From contig DATMFF010000012.1 of assembly GCA_035556735.1 (NCBI GenBank), positions 124,001 to 188,000 of the forward strand: a stretch of DNA of 64,000 nt, read 5' to 3'. Source of the stretch: CANJBX01 sp035556735 (GTDB lineage Bacteria; Pseudomonadota; Alphaproteobacteria; Rhizobiales; Xanthobacteraceae). The notes beneath the pieces are model-generated. The model was not told the DNA's origin. It did not search any database and saw only the letters and a list, made by a program, of their open reading frames with translations. Both the position numbers and the translations under genes were made by a program. This document shows, in pieces, positions 17,063 to 24,785 of the stretch (its first letter is position 1; each line of letters begins with the position of its first letter).

Positions 17063-17174
17063 CCGTTCGCCGATCCGGCGGGGCAGGACTCAGGCATCGG
17101 CGGTGAGCGCGCGGCCCGCAACCGGCCGGTGCGCCGCCAACGGCGGGACGCGGCGCACGGCAGGAGACCACATC

Positions 17175-17648
17175 GTGTTCAATCCATTCCATGAACTCGG
17201 CGCCAAGGTCGGCCGCACGGTGAGGGCCATGATCCTGGCCTGCGCGGCCGGGGCGGCCGGCATCGCCGCGCTCTTCTTCTTCAGCCTCGGCGCGTTCCTC
17301 TGGCTGCGCGAGCTCTATGGCACTGTCCCTGCCTCGCTGGCGCTGGGGGGCGCCTACACGTTCGTTGCGATCGTCGCCGCCGTCGCGATCCTCGTGGTGC
17401 GCCACCGGCATCCCGCGCCGGAGCCGCCGGCGCAGAAGCCGATGCCGCAATGGTGGGCCGATCCGATGATGCTCACGGCGGGCGTCGAGGTCCTTAAGCT
17501 CGTCGGCCGTCGCCGCACGCTCCCGCTGGCCCTCGCCGCCGTCCTGGCCGGGTTCGCGCTGAGCAGTTTCCTGACGTCCCGCTCGGACCCGCCCCCGCCG
17601 CGGCCGAGGTCCAACGGTAGCGGAACCGACCCCCACGCCCGGCGTTGA
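17175..17648 (+). CDS. Holin-X/YqjE-like membrane protein (GTG start)
   Basis: This protein of about 157 residues has two central hydrophobic hairpin segments (AMILACAAGAAGIAALFFFSLGAF as one continuous stretch, then ALGGAYTFVAIVAAVAILVV) and a later one (LPLALAAVLAGFALSSFL). The pattern fits the phage-holin-3_6/Holin-X group that includes E. coli YqjE. The GTG at 17175 was chosen because AGGAG lies eight bases before it; the longer open frame from 17103 has no such site. It probably works in the inner membrane with the DUF883 protein just upstream. Its function is not established. Confidence 0.72.
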   Translation: MFNPFHELGAKVGRTVRAMILACAAGAAGIAALFFFSLGAFLWLRELYGTVPASLALGGAYTFVAIVAAVAILVVRHRHPAPEPPAQKPMPQWWADPMMLTAGVEVLKLVGRRRTLPLALAAVLAGFALSSFLTSRSDPPPPRPRSNGSGTDPHARR

Positions 17649-17687
17649 TTATGGCGAGATTTTGAAGGGATCGAAGGAGCGTTCAAC

Positions 17688-17843
17688 ATGCTGTCAACCA
17701 TCCTGATCGTGGTGCTCATCCTGTTGCTGATCGGCGCCCTGCCGACGTGGCCGTACAGCGCGAACTGGGGCTACGCGCCCGGCGGGCTGCTCGGCACGGT
17801 TCTCGTCATCATCGTGATCTTGGCTCTGTTGGGACGCATCTGA
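17688..17843 (+). CDS. DUF3309 small membrane protein
   Basis: This 51-residue protein has the family pattern: an N-terminal hydrophobic stretch STILIVVLILLLIGALPTWP, the linker YSANWGYAPGGLLGT, and a second hydrophobic segment VLVIIVILALLGRI. It is preceded by AAGGAG nine bases before the ATG. Such proteins are common near stress and envelope genes in rhizobia; no function is known. It closes the small envelope-protein group. Confidence 0.85.
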   Translation: MLSTILIVVLILLLIGALPTWPYSANWGYAPGGLLGTVLVIIVILALLGRI

Positions 17844-17889
17844 CCCGTCGGCCGCAGGACAATCACTCCGGGCCGCGTCCGCGCTTTCC

Positions 17890-17912
17890 GTGAATTCCCC
17901 CCGAGAATTCAC
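17890..17912. terminator. Perfect inverted repeat between DUF3309 and the phosphate-transport genes
   Basis: GTGAATTC, a 7-base loop, then GAATTCAC forms a perfect 8-bp stem 47 bp after the DUF3309 stop and 100 bp before the next gene. No T-run follows. It may be a terminator or an operator for the downstream genes. Confidence 0.4.
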
Positions 17913-18013
17913 AGGACGGCGCGGATTCGGCTTGCGGCCCTCGTGACGACAGGCGCTAGTAGGCGGACCGGAGACGGGAATCGTCGACGGAACCGACCTT
18001 CCTGGGGGACGTC

Positions 18014-18658
18014 ATGCTGGGCTGGTTCCAGGCGCTGATGCCGAAGGAGCAGCGCTTCTTCGAGCTGTTTGCCCGTCATTCCGAAGCCGTCCTGGCCGGA
18101 GCCGAAGCGCTCCGCGCCATGCTCGAGGGCGGAGAGGCGGTCGCGCGCAATTTCTCCCTGGTGATGGATCGCGAGCACGACGCCGATGCGATCACACGCG
18201 AGGTGCTGATCGCGGTCAGGCGGACCTTCATCACGCCGTTCGACCGTAGCGCGATCCGCGGCCTGATCACGTCGATGGACAACGGCATCGACCAGATGCA
18301 GAAGACGGCGAAGACCATCATGCTGTTCGACGTCCGCTCGTTCGAGCCGCAGATGAGGGACATCGCCGACGAGATCGTGGCGGCGGCAAAGCTGGTGCGC
18401 GAGGCGGTGCTGCTGCTCGGCACGCTGCGCGACGAGGCGGCGCGCCTGTCGGCGCTCACCGAGCAGATTTCCCAGATCGAGGGGCGCGCCGACGAGCTGC
18501 GCGATGGCGGCTTGAAGGCGCTGTTCCAGAAGACGGGCGCCGGCAACGCAATGGCCTTCATCGTCGGCAACGAGATCTACGATCATCTGGAGAAGGTGAC
18601 CGACCGCTTCGACGACGTCGCCAACGAGCTCCACGGCATCGTCATCGACCACGCCTAG
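18014..18658 (+). CDS. DUF47/PhoU-like phosphate transport accessory protein
   Basis: This 214-residue all-helical protein matches the DUF47 (Pit accessory) family: RFFELFARHSEAVLAGA at the start, REHDADAITREVL, FITPFDRSAIRGLITSMDN and a C-terminal NEIYDHLEKVTDRFDDVAN. The acidic ExxxD motifs are those that bind metals in PhoU-type proteins. It is followed 92 bp later by the Pit transporter, the usual pairing, where it is thought to modulate uptake. Confidence 0.9.
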   Translation: MLGWFQALMPKEQRFFELFARHSEAVLAGAEALRAMLEGGEAVARNFSLVMDREHDADAITREVLIAVRRTFITPFDRSAIRGLITSMDNGIDQMQKTAKTIMLFDVRSFEPQMRDIADEIVAAAKLVREAVLLLGTLRDEAARLSALTEQISQIEGRADELRDGGLKALFQKTGAGNAMAFIVGNEIYDHLEKVTDRFDDVANELHGIVIDHA

Positions 18659-18670
18659 CGCCATGTTGTC

Positions 18671-18691
18671 GAAAATGATCACGCTCGAATG
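18671..18691 (+). repeat. Short intergenic repeat, copy A
   Basis: GAAAATGATCACGCTCGAAT and the following G agree at 17 of 21 positions with a segment at 54721-54741. Both copies lie just after a stop codon. The core ATGATC-N2-GCTC resembles intergenic repeats that are abundant in Rhizobiales genomes. Confidence 0.4.
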
Positions 18692-18750
18692 GGTCACCTC
18701 GGCGATGGTCGCGATCGGCGCCGGCCGGGTCGTGCTCTAGGTCAGGACCA

Positions 18751-19758
18751 ATGGACGCGGCGACCCTGGCGCTTCCGGTGCTGATCGGCCTGATCCTGGT
18801 CGCACTGATCTTCGATTTCCTCAACGGCCTGCACGACGCCGCCAACTCGATCGCCACCATCGTGTCGACGCGCGTGCTGCGCCCGCTTTACGCCGTGGCC
18901 TGGGCGGCGTTCTTCAACTTCATCGCGTTTCTGTTTTTCGGCGTGAGCGTCGCGCAGACGATCGGTACCGGCATCATCGACGCGAGCGCCGTCGACCCGC
19001 ACGTGATCTTCGGGGCGCTGATGGGCGCTATCGTCTGGAACGTGGTGACATGGTGGGGCGGCATTCCGTCGTCGAGCTCGCATGCGCTGATCGGCGGCCT
19101 GGTCGGCGCCGGCGTGGCCAAGGCGGGTTTCGACGTCATCGTCTGGGGTGGGCTCGGCAAGACGGGCGCCGCGATCTTCCTGTCGCCCGGCGTCGGCTTT
19201 CTGCTGGCGATGCTGCTGATGCTGGCGGTGTCGTGGATGTTCGTGCGCTCGACGCCCTGGATGGTCGATCGCATCTTCCGTACCGTGCAGTTCGTCTCCG
19301 CGTCGGCCTATTCGCTCGGCCACGGCGGCAACGACGCCCAGAAAACCATGGGCATCATCGCGGTGCTGCTGTTCTCGCAGGGCTATCTCGGCGACACGTT
19401 CAGCGTGCCGTTCTGGGTGGTGATCACCTGCCAGGCGGCCATGGGCCTGGGCACCCTGTTCGGCGGCTGGCGCATCGTGCGCACCATGGGCTCGCGGCTC
19501 ACGCATCTCACGCCGATGCAGGGCGTCTGCGCGGAGACCGGCGGCGCCGTCATGCTGTTCGTCGCCACTCATTTCGGCGTGCCGGTCTCGACCACCCACA
19601 CCATCACCGGCGCCATCATCGGCGTCGGCACCGCGAAGCGCGTCCGCTCGGTGCGCTGGAACATCGCCAACGGCATTCTCGTCGCCTGGGTCATCACGAT
19701 CCCGGCGGCGGCCGTGGTCGGCGCGCTGTGCTACTGGCTCTCCGAGCTGATCTTCTAG
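18751..19758 (+). CDS. pit: Low-affinity inorganic phosphate transporter (Pit/PHO4 family)
   Basis: This 335-residue membrane protein has the duplicated PHO4 signature: FDFLNGLHDAANSIATIVST near the N-terminus and SLGHGGNDAQKTMGII in the second half, with SSSHALIGGLVGAGVA and STTHTITGAIIGVGTAKR as the matching inner motifs. It moves metal-phosphate with protons. It pairs with the DUF47 protein upstream. Its last four bases overlap the end of pdxA, which is convergent. Confidence 0.95.
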   Translation: MDAATLALPVLIGLILVALIFDFLNGLHDAANSIATIVSTRVLRPLYAVAWAAFFNFIAFLFFGVSVAQTIGTGIIDASAVDPHVIFGALMGAIVWNVVTWWGGIPSSSSHALIGGLVGAGVAKAGFDVIVWGGLGKTGAAIFLSPGVGFLLAMLLMLAVSWMFVRSTPWMVDRIFRTVQFVSASAYSLGHGGNDAQKTMGIIAVLLFSQGYLGDTFSVPFWVVITCQAAMGLGTLFGGWRIVRTMGSRLTHLTPMQGVCAETGGAVMLFVATHFGVPVSTTHTITGAIIGVGTAKRVRSVRWNIANGILVAWVITIPAAAVVGALCYWLSELIF

Positions 19759-20753
19759 GCCGCCTTCGCCTGCGCGGAGGCGCCGGCGAGGCGGCGGATC
19801 GCCTCGATCATCGCCGCCGGCGAAGCAACGCCCTTGCCCGCGATGTCGTAAGCGCTGCCGTGCGCGACGGACGAGAACAGGATCGGCGTTCCGATCGTGA
19901 GCGCCGCGCTCCGGTTGGGCGCGATCAGCTTGGCGGCGATGTGGCCCTGGTCGTGCAGCATCACGAGGAACGCGTCGCAGGGCTTGTTGAACATCGTGTC
20001 GGCGCCGAACGGGCCGGTGACGTCGATGCCGGCCTGCGCCGCGTCGGCGATCGCGGGGCCGATGATCTCCATCTCCTCCCGCCCGAACAGGCCGCCTTCG
20101 CCGGCATGCGGGTTGAGTCCGCTCACGACGATGCTCGGCACGGCGATGCCGAGCCGCCGCAGCGCCGCGTGCGCCGCGCGGATGGCGCGGCCGACGCGCT
20201 CGCGCGTGATCAGGCGCACGGCCTGCGCGACGCCGACATGCAGCGTCGCGTGCGCGATGCGCTTGTCGTCGAAGCACAACATCAGGAACACGTCGTCCGG
20301 ATCGGTGCCGGTCTCGCGCGCGACGAACGAAGGATAGCCGTCGAAGGCGATGCCGGCGGCCGCGATCGAGGTCTCGTTCTGCGGCGCTGCGACGACGGCC
20401 TCGACGTCGCCGGCGAGCGCGGCTGCGATCGCCCGTCGCGCGCTCGCGAGCGCGCCCCGCCCATAGGCGGCGCCGCTCGCGCCGAACGCGAATGCCTCCA
20501 CGGCCGGCATCGGCGCCGGCAGCACGTTGACCGGTCCGGGCCAGCGCGCCTCTGCCACGCAGGTCACGACGTGGACCTGCGAGGGCAGGCCTGCGGCCTG
20601 CGCCTGGCGTGCGAGCACCGCGGGATCGCCCACGACCAGCGGCCGGCAGATTGCCGTCACCGCCGGATCGAGTGCGGCCTTCAGCGCGATCTCGGGTCCG
20701 ATGCCTGCGGGGTCTCCGGTCGCGATCGCGATGCGCGGCAATGGATTCGACAT
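19755..20753 (-). CDS. pdxA: 4-hydroxythreonine-4-phosphate dehydrogenase family protein (PdxA)
   Basis: This 332-residue protein has the PdxA landmarks: IATGDPAGIGPEIALKA at the N-terminus, TLHVGVAQAVRLITRE, SGLNPHAGEGGLFGREE, HDQGHIAAK (metal ligand) and AHGSAYDIAGKG. The family oxidises 4-phosphohydroxy-threonine in pyridoxal phosphate synthesis; a PdxA2 subgroup acts on four-carbon acid phosphates instead, and the isolated position here, without other pdx genes, leaves that open. It lies 53 bp downstream of tusA on the same strand and converges on pit. Confidence 0.88.
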   Translation of the reverse strand: MSNPLPRIAIATGDPAGIGPEIALKAALDPAVTAICRPLVVGDPAVLARQAQAAGLPSQVHVVTCVAEARWPGPVNVLPAPMPAVEAFAFGASGAAYGRGALASARRAIAAALAGDVEAVVAAPQNETSIAAAGIAFDGYPSFVARETGTDPDDVFLMLCFDDKRIAHATLHVGVAQAVRLITRERVGRAIRAAHAALRRLGIAVPSIVVSGLNPHAGEGGLFGREEMEIIGPAIADAAQAGIDVTGPFGADTMFNKPCDAFLVMLHDQGHIAAKLIAPNRSAALTIGTPILFSSVAHGSAYDIAGKGVASPAAMIEAIRRLAGASAQAKAA

Positions 20754-20805
20754 GTTCCACCCTGTAGGCTCGCCCGTCTCATCATGCCGGGCCGCCGGTC
20801 TCGCG

Positions 20806-21045
20806 TCATCCCGCCGGGCCGGCCTCTTTGCGGATGCGAAACGTGATCACGCCCTCGCTCTTGCCGGCGCCTTCGATCGCATCGCCGGTTTCGCGCGTCA
20901 GGTTGGGGATGTCGATCTCCGCCAGGGGATCGGTGCACTCGATGACGAGCACGTCGCCGGGGGCGAGCTTGCCCAGCGCCTTGCGGGTGCGCAGCGCCGG
21001 CAGGGGGCATTTCAGCCCGCGCAGATTGAGCGTGGTCTCGGTCAT
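20806..21045 (-). CDS. tusA: TusA-family sulfur carrier protein
   Basis: This 79-residue protein has the TusA/SirA core: LNLRGLKCPLPALRTRKAL, with the sulfur-accepting cysteine in CPLP, and GDVLVIECTDPLAEIDIP. TusA-type carriers hand persulfide sulfur to acceptors including tRNA modification enzymes and, through FdhD-like proteins, molybdenum cofactor. Its location, divergent by 44 bp from a run of molybdenum-cofactor genes that ends with fdhD, argues for a role in cofactor sulfuration here. That role is an inference. Confidence 0.9.
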   Translation of the reverse strand: MTETTLNLRGLKCPLPALRTRKALGKLAPGDVLVIECTDPLAEIDIPNLTRETGDAIEGAGKSEGVITFRIRKEAGPAG

Positions 21046-21089
21046 GGCGCGCTGGCACTAACATTGGTTGGCGCGTAAGGCAAAGGCCC

Positions 21090-22202
21090 ATGGAGCATGA
21101 GGCATCACAGCGCATCACACGGCTGACGCCGCTCGACGATGTGCTGACGCGCATCGCCGCCACGGTCGCGCCGGTTCCGCCTGTCTCGATCGGCATCGAG
21201 GCTGGGCGCTGGCGCATCGCGGCGGAGGATCCGGTCGCGCCCGCGCCGCACCCGGCGCACGCCGTGGCGCTGCGCGACGGCTACGCCGTGCGCTCCGAGG
21301 CGACGGCGGATGCCAGCGCCTATGCGCCGATGCCGCTCGCGGACGCCCGCGCGATCGAGGTGGGCGAGCCGCTGCCCGCCGGCGCCGATGCGGTCGCTCC
21401 GGCCGACGCGGTGCTGGCAGATGCTGCGGGCGTGCAGGCCGTGCAGGTGACGGAGGCGGGCGGCGGCACGCTGCCGCCGGGCGCCGATGCGCATCCCGCC
21501 CGTCCGATTCGCATCGGCGGCAAGCAGCTTCGCCCGCTCGACGTGGCCGTGCTTGCAGCGGCCGGCATCGGTCGTATCGCCGTGCGCGCGCCGCGGGTGG
21601 AGATCATCGCCGCGCGCAAGGACCGGATCATCCGCCAGGTCGCCGCGCTGCTCGAGGGGCTGATCGCGGACGCGGGCGGCGATGCCTTCCAGGGGGCGGC
21701 CGGCGCCGGGATCGAGATGGCGCTGCGCCATGGCGAGGCGCACTTTACCATCGTCGTCGGCGGCAGCGGGCAGGGCCGCCACGACCGCAGCGTCGCGGCG
21801 CTGGCGCGCGCCGGGCGTGTCGAGGTGCACGGCGTTGCAATCGCGCCCGGCGAGACGGCGGCGTTCGGCGCGGTCGAACAGGTGCCGGTGCTCGTCCTGC
21901 CGGGGCGGATCGATGCCGCGCTCGCCGGCTGGCTGACCCTGGGGGCCGCGATCATGCGCGCGCTCACCGGCGCGACGGACGAGCCGGCAGCCATCAGCGC
22001 GGTGCTGGAGCGCAAGGTCGCCTCCGCGATCGGCCTTGTCGAGGTGGTACCGGTGCGCGTGCAGGGCGGCCGCGCGCTGCCGCTGGCGTCGGGCTACCTG
22101 CCGCTGCAGGCACTGGCGCAGGCCAACGGCTATATAGTGGTGCCGGCCGGGAGCGAGGGCTTTCCGGAAGGCGCCACCGTGGCCGTGAGACCGATGCCGT
22201 GA
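21090..22202 (+). CDS. Degenerate MoeA-like molybdopterin-binding protein
   Basis: This 370-residue protein follows the MoeA domain order: an N-terminal region with ALRDGYAVRSEA where MoeA has MDGYA, the segment VGEPLPAGADAVAPADAVL, then a MogA-like domain. The catalytic motifs have drifted. The TGDE motif position reads ARKDRIIRQ, the GGxSxG motif reads VGGSGQGRHDRSVAA, and LPGNP reads LPGRIDAA. It therefore probably lacks molybdenum insertase activity and may act as a partner or regulator of the MoeA fusion protein that overlaps its stop codon. The ATG lies 44 bp from divergent tusA. Confidence 0.75.
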   Translation: MEHEASQRITRLTPLDDVLTRIAATVAPVPPVSIGIEAGRWRIAAEDPVAPAPHPAHAVALRDGYAVRSEATADASAYAPMPLADARAIEVGEPLPAGADAVAPADAVLADAAGVQAVQVTEAGGGTLPPGADAHPARPIRIGGKQLRPLDVAVLAAAGIGRIAVRAPRVEIIAARKDRIIRQVAALLEGLIADAGGDAFQGAAGAGIEMALRHGEAHFTIVVGGSGQGRHDRSVAALARAGRVEVHGVAIAPGETAAFGAVEQVPVLVLPGRIDAALAGWLTLGAAIMRALTGATDEPAAISAVLERKVASAIGLVEVVPVRVQGGRALPLASGYLPLQALAQANGYIVVPAGSEGFPEGATVAVRPMP

Positions 22203-24178
22203 CCGCTGCTGCCAGGAAAACAACCGACGACCTGATCGAGGCGGTGCGCCGCGCTGCGCGCCAGGAGCAGTTCCTCGAGGTGGTGACGCCCCAGGAGGCG
22301 CGCGCGCGCTTTGCGCGTCATCTCGATCTCTCGCCGCTGCCGGCGGAGAGCGTCGCGCTCGGGGCCGCTCTCGGTCGCGTGCTGGCGCGGGACGTCGCGG
22401 CGCCGATCGACGTGCCGCCGTTCGACCGCTCCGGCGTCGACGGCTTCGCTGTGCGCGCCGCCGACACCACGGGGGCGAGCGACGGCGCGCCGCGTCGGCT
22501 CCTCCTCAACACCGAGGTGATCGCGTGCGGGCATCCGCCCTCGGTCGAGGTGCGGCCCGGCACCGCGACGACGATCGCCACTGGCGGCGCGATCCCGCGT
22601 GGCGCCGACGCGGTCGTGATGATCGAGCACACCGAACTCGTCGAAACCCCGGACGGCCCCGCCATCGACGTGCGTCGTGCCGCCGCGCCCGGGCAGTTCG
22701 TCGGCTTCGCCGGCACCGACATCGCGCGCGGCGAGTGCCTGCTGCGCAGCGGAACGCTGATCACCTCGCGCGAGATCGGCATGCTCGCGGCCTGCGGCAT
22801 CGCGCAGGTGCCGGCGGTGCGCCGGCCCAAGGTCGCGGTGCTCTCGACCGGGGACGAACTCGTCGCCCCCGGCGCGCCGCTGCGGCCGGCCGCGATCTAC
22901 GATTCCAACAACGCCATCGTCGCCGCCGCCGTGCAGGAGGCAGGCGGCGAGCCGCTCGTGCTCGGCGCCTATCCCGACGACGAGGCCGCGCTCGGCGCGG
23001 CGCTCGCGCGTGCGCTCGATGCCGCCGACATGGTCGTGCTCTCCGGCGGCACGTCGAAAGGCGCGGGCGATCTCTCGCACCGGATCATGAGCCGCGTCAC
23101 GCCCGGCGTGATCGTGCACGGCGTGGCGCTCAAGCCGGGCAAGCCGCTGTGCCTCGCCGTCGCCGGCGACAAGCCGGTCGCGGTGCTGCCCGGGTTCCCC
23201 ACATCGGCGATCTTCACGTTCCATGCGTTCGTCGCGCCGGTCATCCGCGCGCGCGCCGGCCTGCCGCCGCAGACCGCGCGCACCGCGACGGCGCGCGTGC
23301 CGGTGCGCATCGCCTCCGAGCTCGGCCGGCAGGAGTTCGTGCTGGTGGCGCTGGTGGAAGGCGCCGACGGCGCGGTCGCGTTCCCCACCATGAAGGGCTC
23401 GGGCTCGGTCACCGCCTTCTCGCAGGCCGACGGCTTCCTCGCCATCGACGCTCTCGCGGGTTCGCTCGACGCCGGCGTCGAGGCCGACGTCACCTTGCTC
23501 GGCACCGCGCGCATGCCAGATCTCGTGGTGATGGGCAGCCATGACGTCGCGCTCGACGTGGTGCTCTCGCATCTCGCCGCGCAGGGCCTCTCGCTGCGCA
23601 CCATCGCGATCGGCAGCATGGGCGGCGTCGCCGCCATCTCGCGCGGCGAATGCGACATCGCGCCCGTGCATCTCATGGATCCGGCGGGCGTCGCCTACAA
23701 CACACACCTCGTCAAGCCGGGCCTCTCGCTGGTGCGCGGCTGGGAGCGCATGCAGGGCTTCGTGTTCCGCAAGGGCGACGCACGCTTCGAGGGCAGGTCG
23801 GCGGCGGACGCACTCAAGGCCGCGCTCGCCGATCCCGGCTGCCTGATGGTCAACCGCAACGCGGGCGCGGGCACGCGCGTGCTGATCGACCGGCTGCTGG
23901 CGGGCGCGCGGCCCGGCGGTTACGCCAACCAGCCGCGCTCGCACAACGCGGTCGCCGCCGCCGTGGCGCAGGGCCGGGCCGACTGGGGCGTCGCCATCGC
24001 GACGGTCGCGCAGATGTACGGTCTTGCCTTCCTGCCCATCGCGCCGGAGCACTACGATTTTCTCGTCAGCGACGCGCGGCGCGACCGCCCGGCGGTGCGC
24101 GCCTTCCTTGCGGCATTGAGAGAGCCGGGCGTGCGCGAACGCATCGCCGCCCTCGGCATGAAAATGCCGGACGCGTGA
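22199..24178 (+). CDS. MoeA fused to a PBP-like domain
   Basis: This 659-residue protein starts with GTG overlapping the previous stop (GTGA). Residues about 25-420 are a MoeA molybdopterin molybdenumtransferase with intact motifs: DRSGVDGFAVRA, STGDELVAPG, LSGGTSKGAGD and VLPGFPTSAI. Residues about 430-659 form a cytoplasmic periplasmic-binding-protein-like domain (MGSHDVALDVVLSHL, GSMGGVAAISRGECDIAPVH, VNRNAGAGTRVLIDRL). Such fusions are known in bacteria and archaea and are thought to sense molybdate or tungstate or to choose the metal. No signal peptide is present, so the binding domain works inside the cell. Confidence 0.85.
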   Translation: MTAAARKTTDDLIEAVRRAARQEQFLEVVTPQEARARFARHLDLSPLPAESVALGAALGRVLARDVAAPIDVPPFDRSGVDGFAVRAADTTGASDGAPRRLLLNTEVIACGHPPSVEVRPGTATTIATGGAIPRGADAVVMIEHTELVETPDGPAIDVRRAAAPGQFVGFAGTDIARGECLLRSGTLITSREIGMLAACGIAQVPAVRRPKVAVLSTGDELVAPGAPLRPAAIYDSNNAIVAAAVQEAGGEPLVLGAYPDDEAALGAALARALDAADMVVLSGGTSKGAGDLSHRIMSRVTPGVIVHGVALKPGKPLCLAVAGDKPVAVLPGFPTSAIFTFHAFVAPVIRARAGLPPQTARTATARVPVRIASELGRQEFVLVALVEGADGAVAFPTMKGSGSVTAFSQADGFLAIDALAGSLDAGVEADVTLLGTARMPDLVVMGSHDVALDVVLSHLAAQGLSLRTIAIGSMGGVAAISRGECDIAPVHLMDPAGVAYNTHLVKPGLSLVRGWERMQGFVFRKGDARFEGRSAADALKAALADPGCLMVNRNAGAGTRVLIDRLLAGARPGGYANQPRSHNAVAAAVAQGRADWGVAIATVAQMYGLAFLPIAPEHYDFLVSDARRDRPAVRAFLAALREPGVRERIAALGMKMPDA

Positions 24179-24214
24179 TCGGCCGGGTGGGCGACATGCC
24201 GCGGCGCGGTTTGC

Positions 24215-24220
24215 TATAAC
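24215..24220 (+). promoter_or_regulatory. Candidate -10 element directly before mobB
   Basis: TATAAC ends six bases before the mobB start codon. If it is used, transcription would begin at or next to the ATG and give a leaderless mRNA. No good Shine-Dalgarno sequence precedes this ATG, which fits. No clear -35 was recognised. Confidence 0.35.
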
Positions 24221-24226
24221 GTCCGC

Positions 24227-24775
24227 ATGCGTGTGATCGGCATCGCCGGCTGGAGCGGCTCCGGCAAGACCACCCTGATGACCAAGGTCATTCCGCGCCT
24301 CACCGCGCGTGGGCTGAAGGTTTCGACGCTCAAGCACGCGCACCACGGCTTCGATGTCGATACGCCCGGCAAGGATTCGCACAATCACCGCATGGCGGGG
24401 GCGACCGAGGTGATGGTCACCTCGGCCAACCGCTGGGCGCTGATGCACGAATTGCGCGGGGCGCCCGAGCCGGGGCTCGACACGCTGCTGGCGCGCTTCA
24501 GCCCCGTCGACCTCGTCATCGTGGAAGGCTTCAAGGCGTGGCCCGTCACCAAGATCGAGATCTTCCGCGAGGAGGTCGGCAAGCCGCCGCTGCACCCTGA
24601 CGACAAGCATATTCTCGGCATCGCGTCCGATACGCCGTTCCCCGACGCCGGCCGCCCCGTGGTGCCGCTGGCAGACCTCGACGCCATCGTCGCGCTGATG
24701 CTCGATTGCAGCGAGCAGGTGGAAGCCGCCATCGCCCGCGCACACGCGCTCAGGCGTGCGGCCATGGCAGGGTGA
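24227..24775 (+). CDS. mobB: Molybdopterin-guanine dinucleotide biosynthesis protein MobB
   Basis: This 182-residue P-loop GTPase has Walker A GWSGSGKTTLMTK at residues 8-20, then VSTLKHAHHGFDVDTPGKDS, a conserved MobB stretch, and DLVIVEGFKAWPVTKIEIF. MobB binds GTP and assists MobA in making the guanine dinucleotide form of the molybdenum cofactor used by DMSO-reductase-family enzymes such as formate dehydrogenase. It lies between two moeA genes; moeA follows ten bases after its stop. Confidence 0.93.
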   Translation: MRVIGIAGWSGSGKTTLMTKVIPRLTARGLKVSTLKHAHHGFDVDTPGKDSHNHRMAGATEVMVTSANRWALMHELRGAPEPGLDTLLARFSPVDLVIVEGFKAWPVTKIEIFREEVGKPPLHPDDKHILGIASDTPFPDAGRPVVPLADLDAIVALMLDCSEQVEAAIARAHALRRAAMAG

Positions 24776-24785
24776 GGAGGCGCGC

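Noticed and set aside
18742..20760. A 672-codon open frame on the minus strand
   Set aside because: Out of frame with pdxA and antisense to pit; composition is that of a shadow frame.
21051..21066. Sigma-54-like TGGCAC-N5-TTGG before the MoeA-like gene
   Set aside because: The -12 element lacks the GC dinucleotide required at that place.
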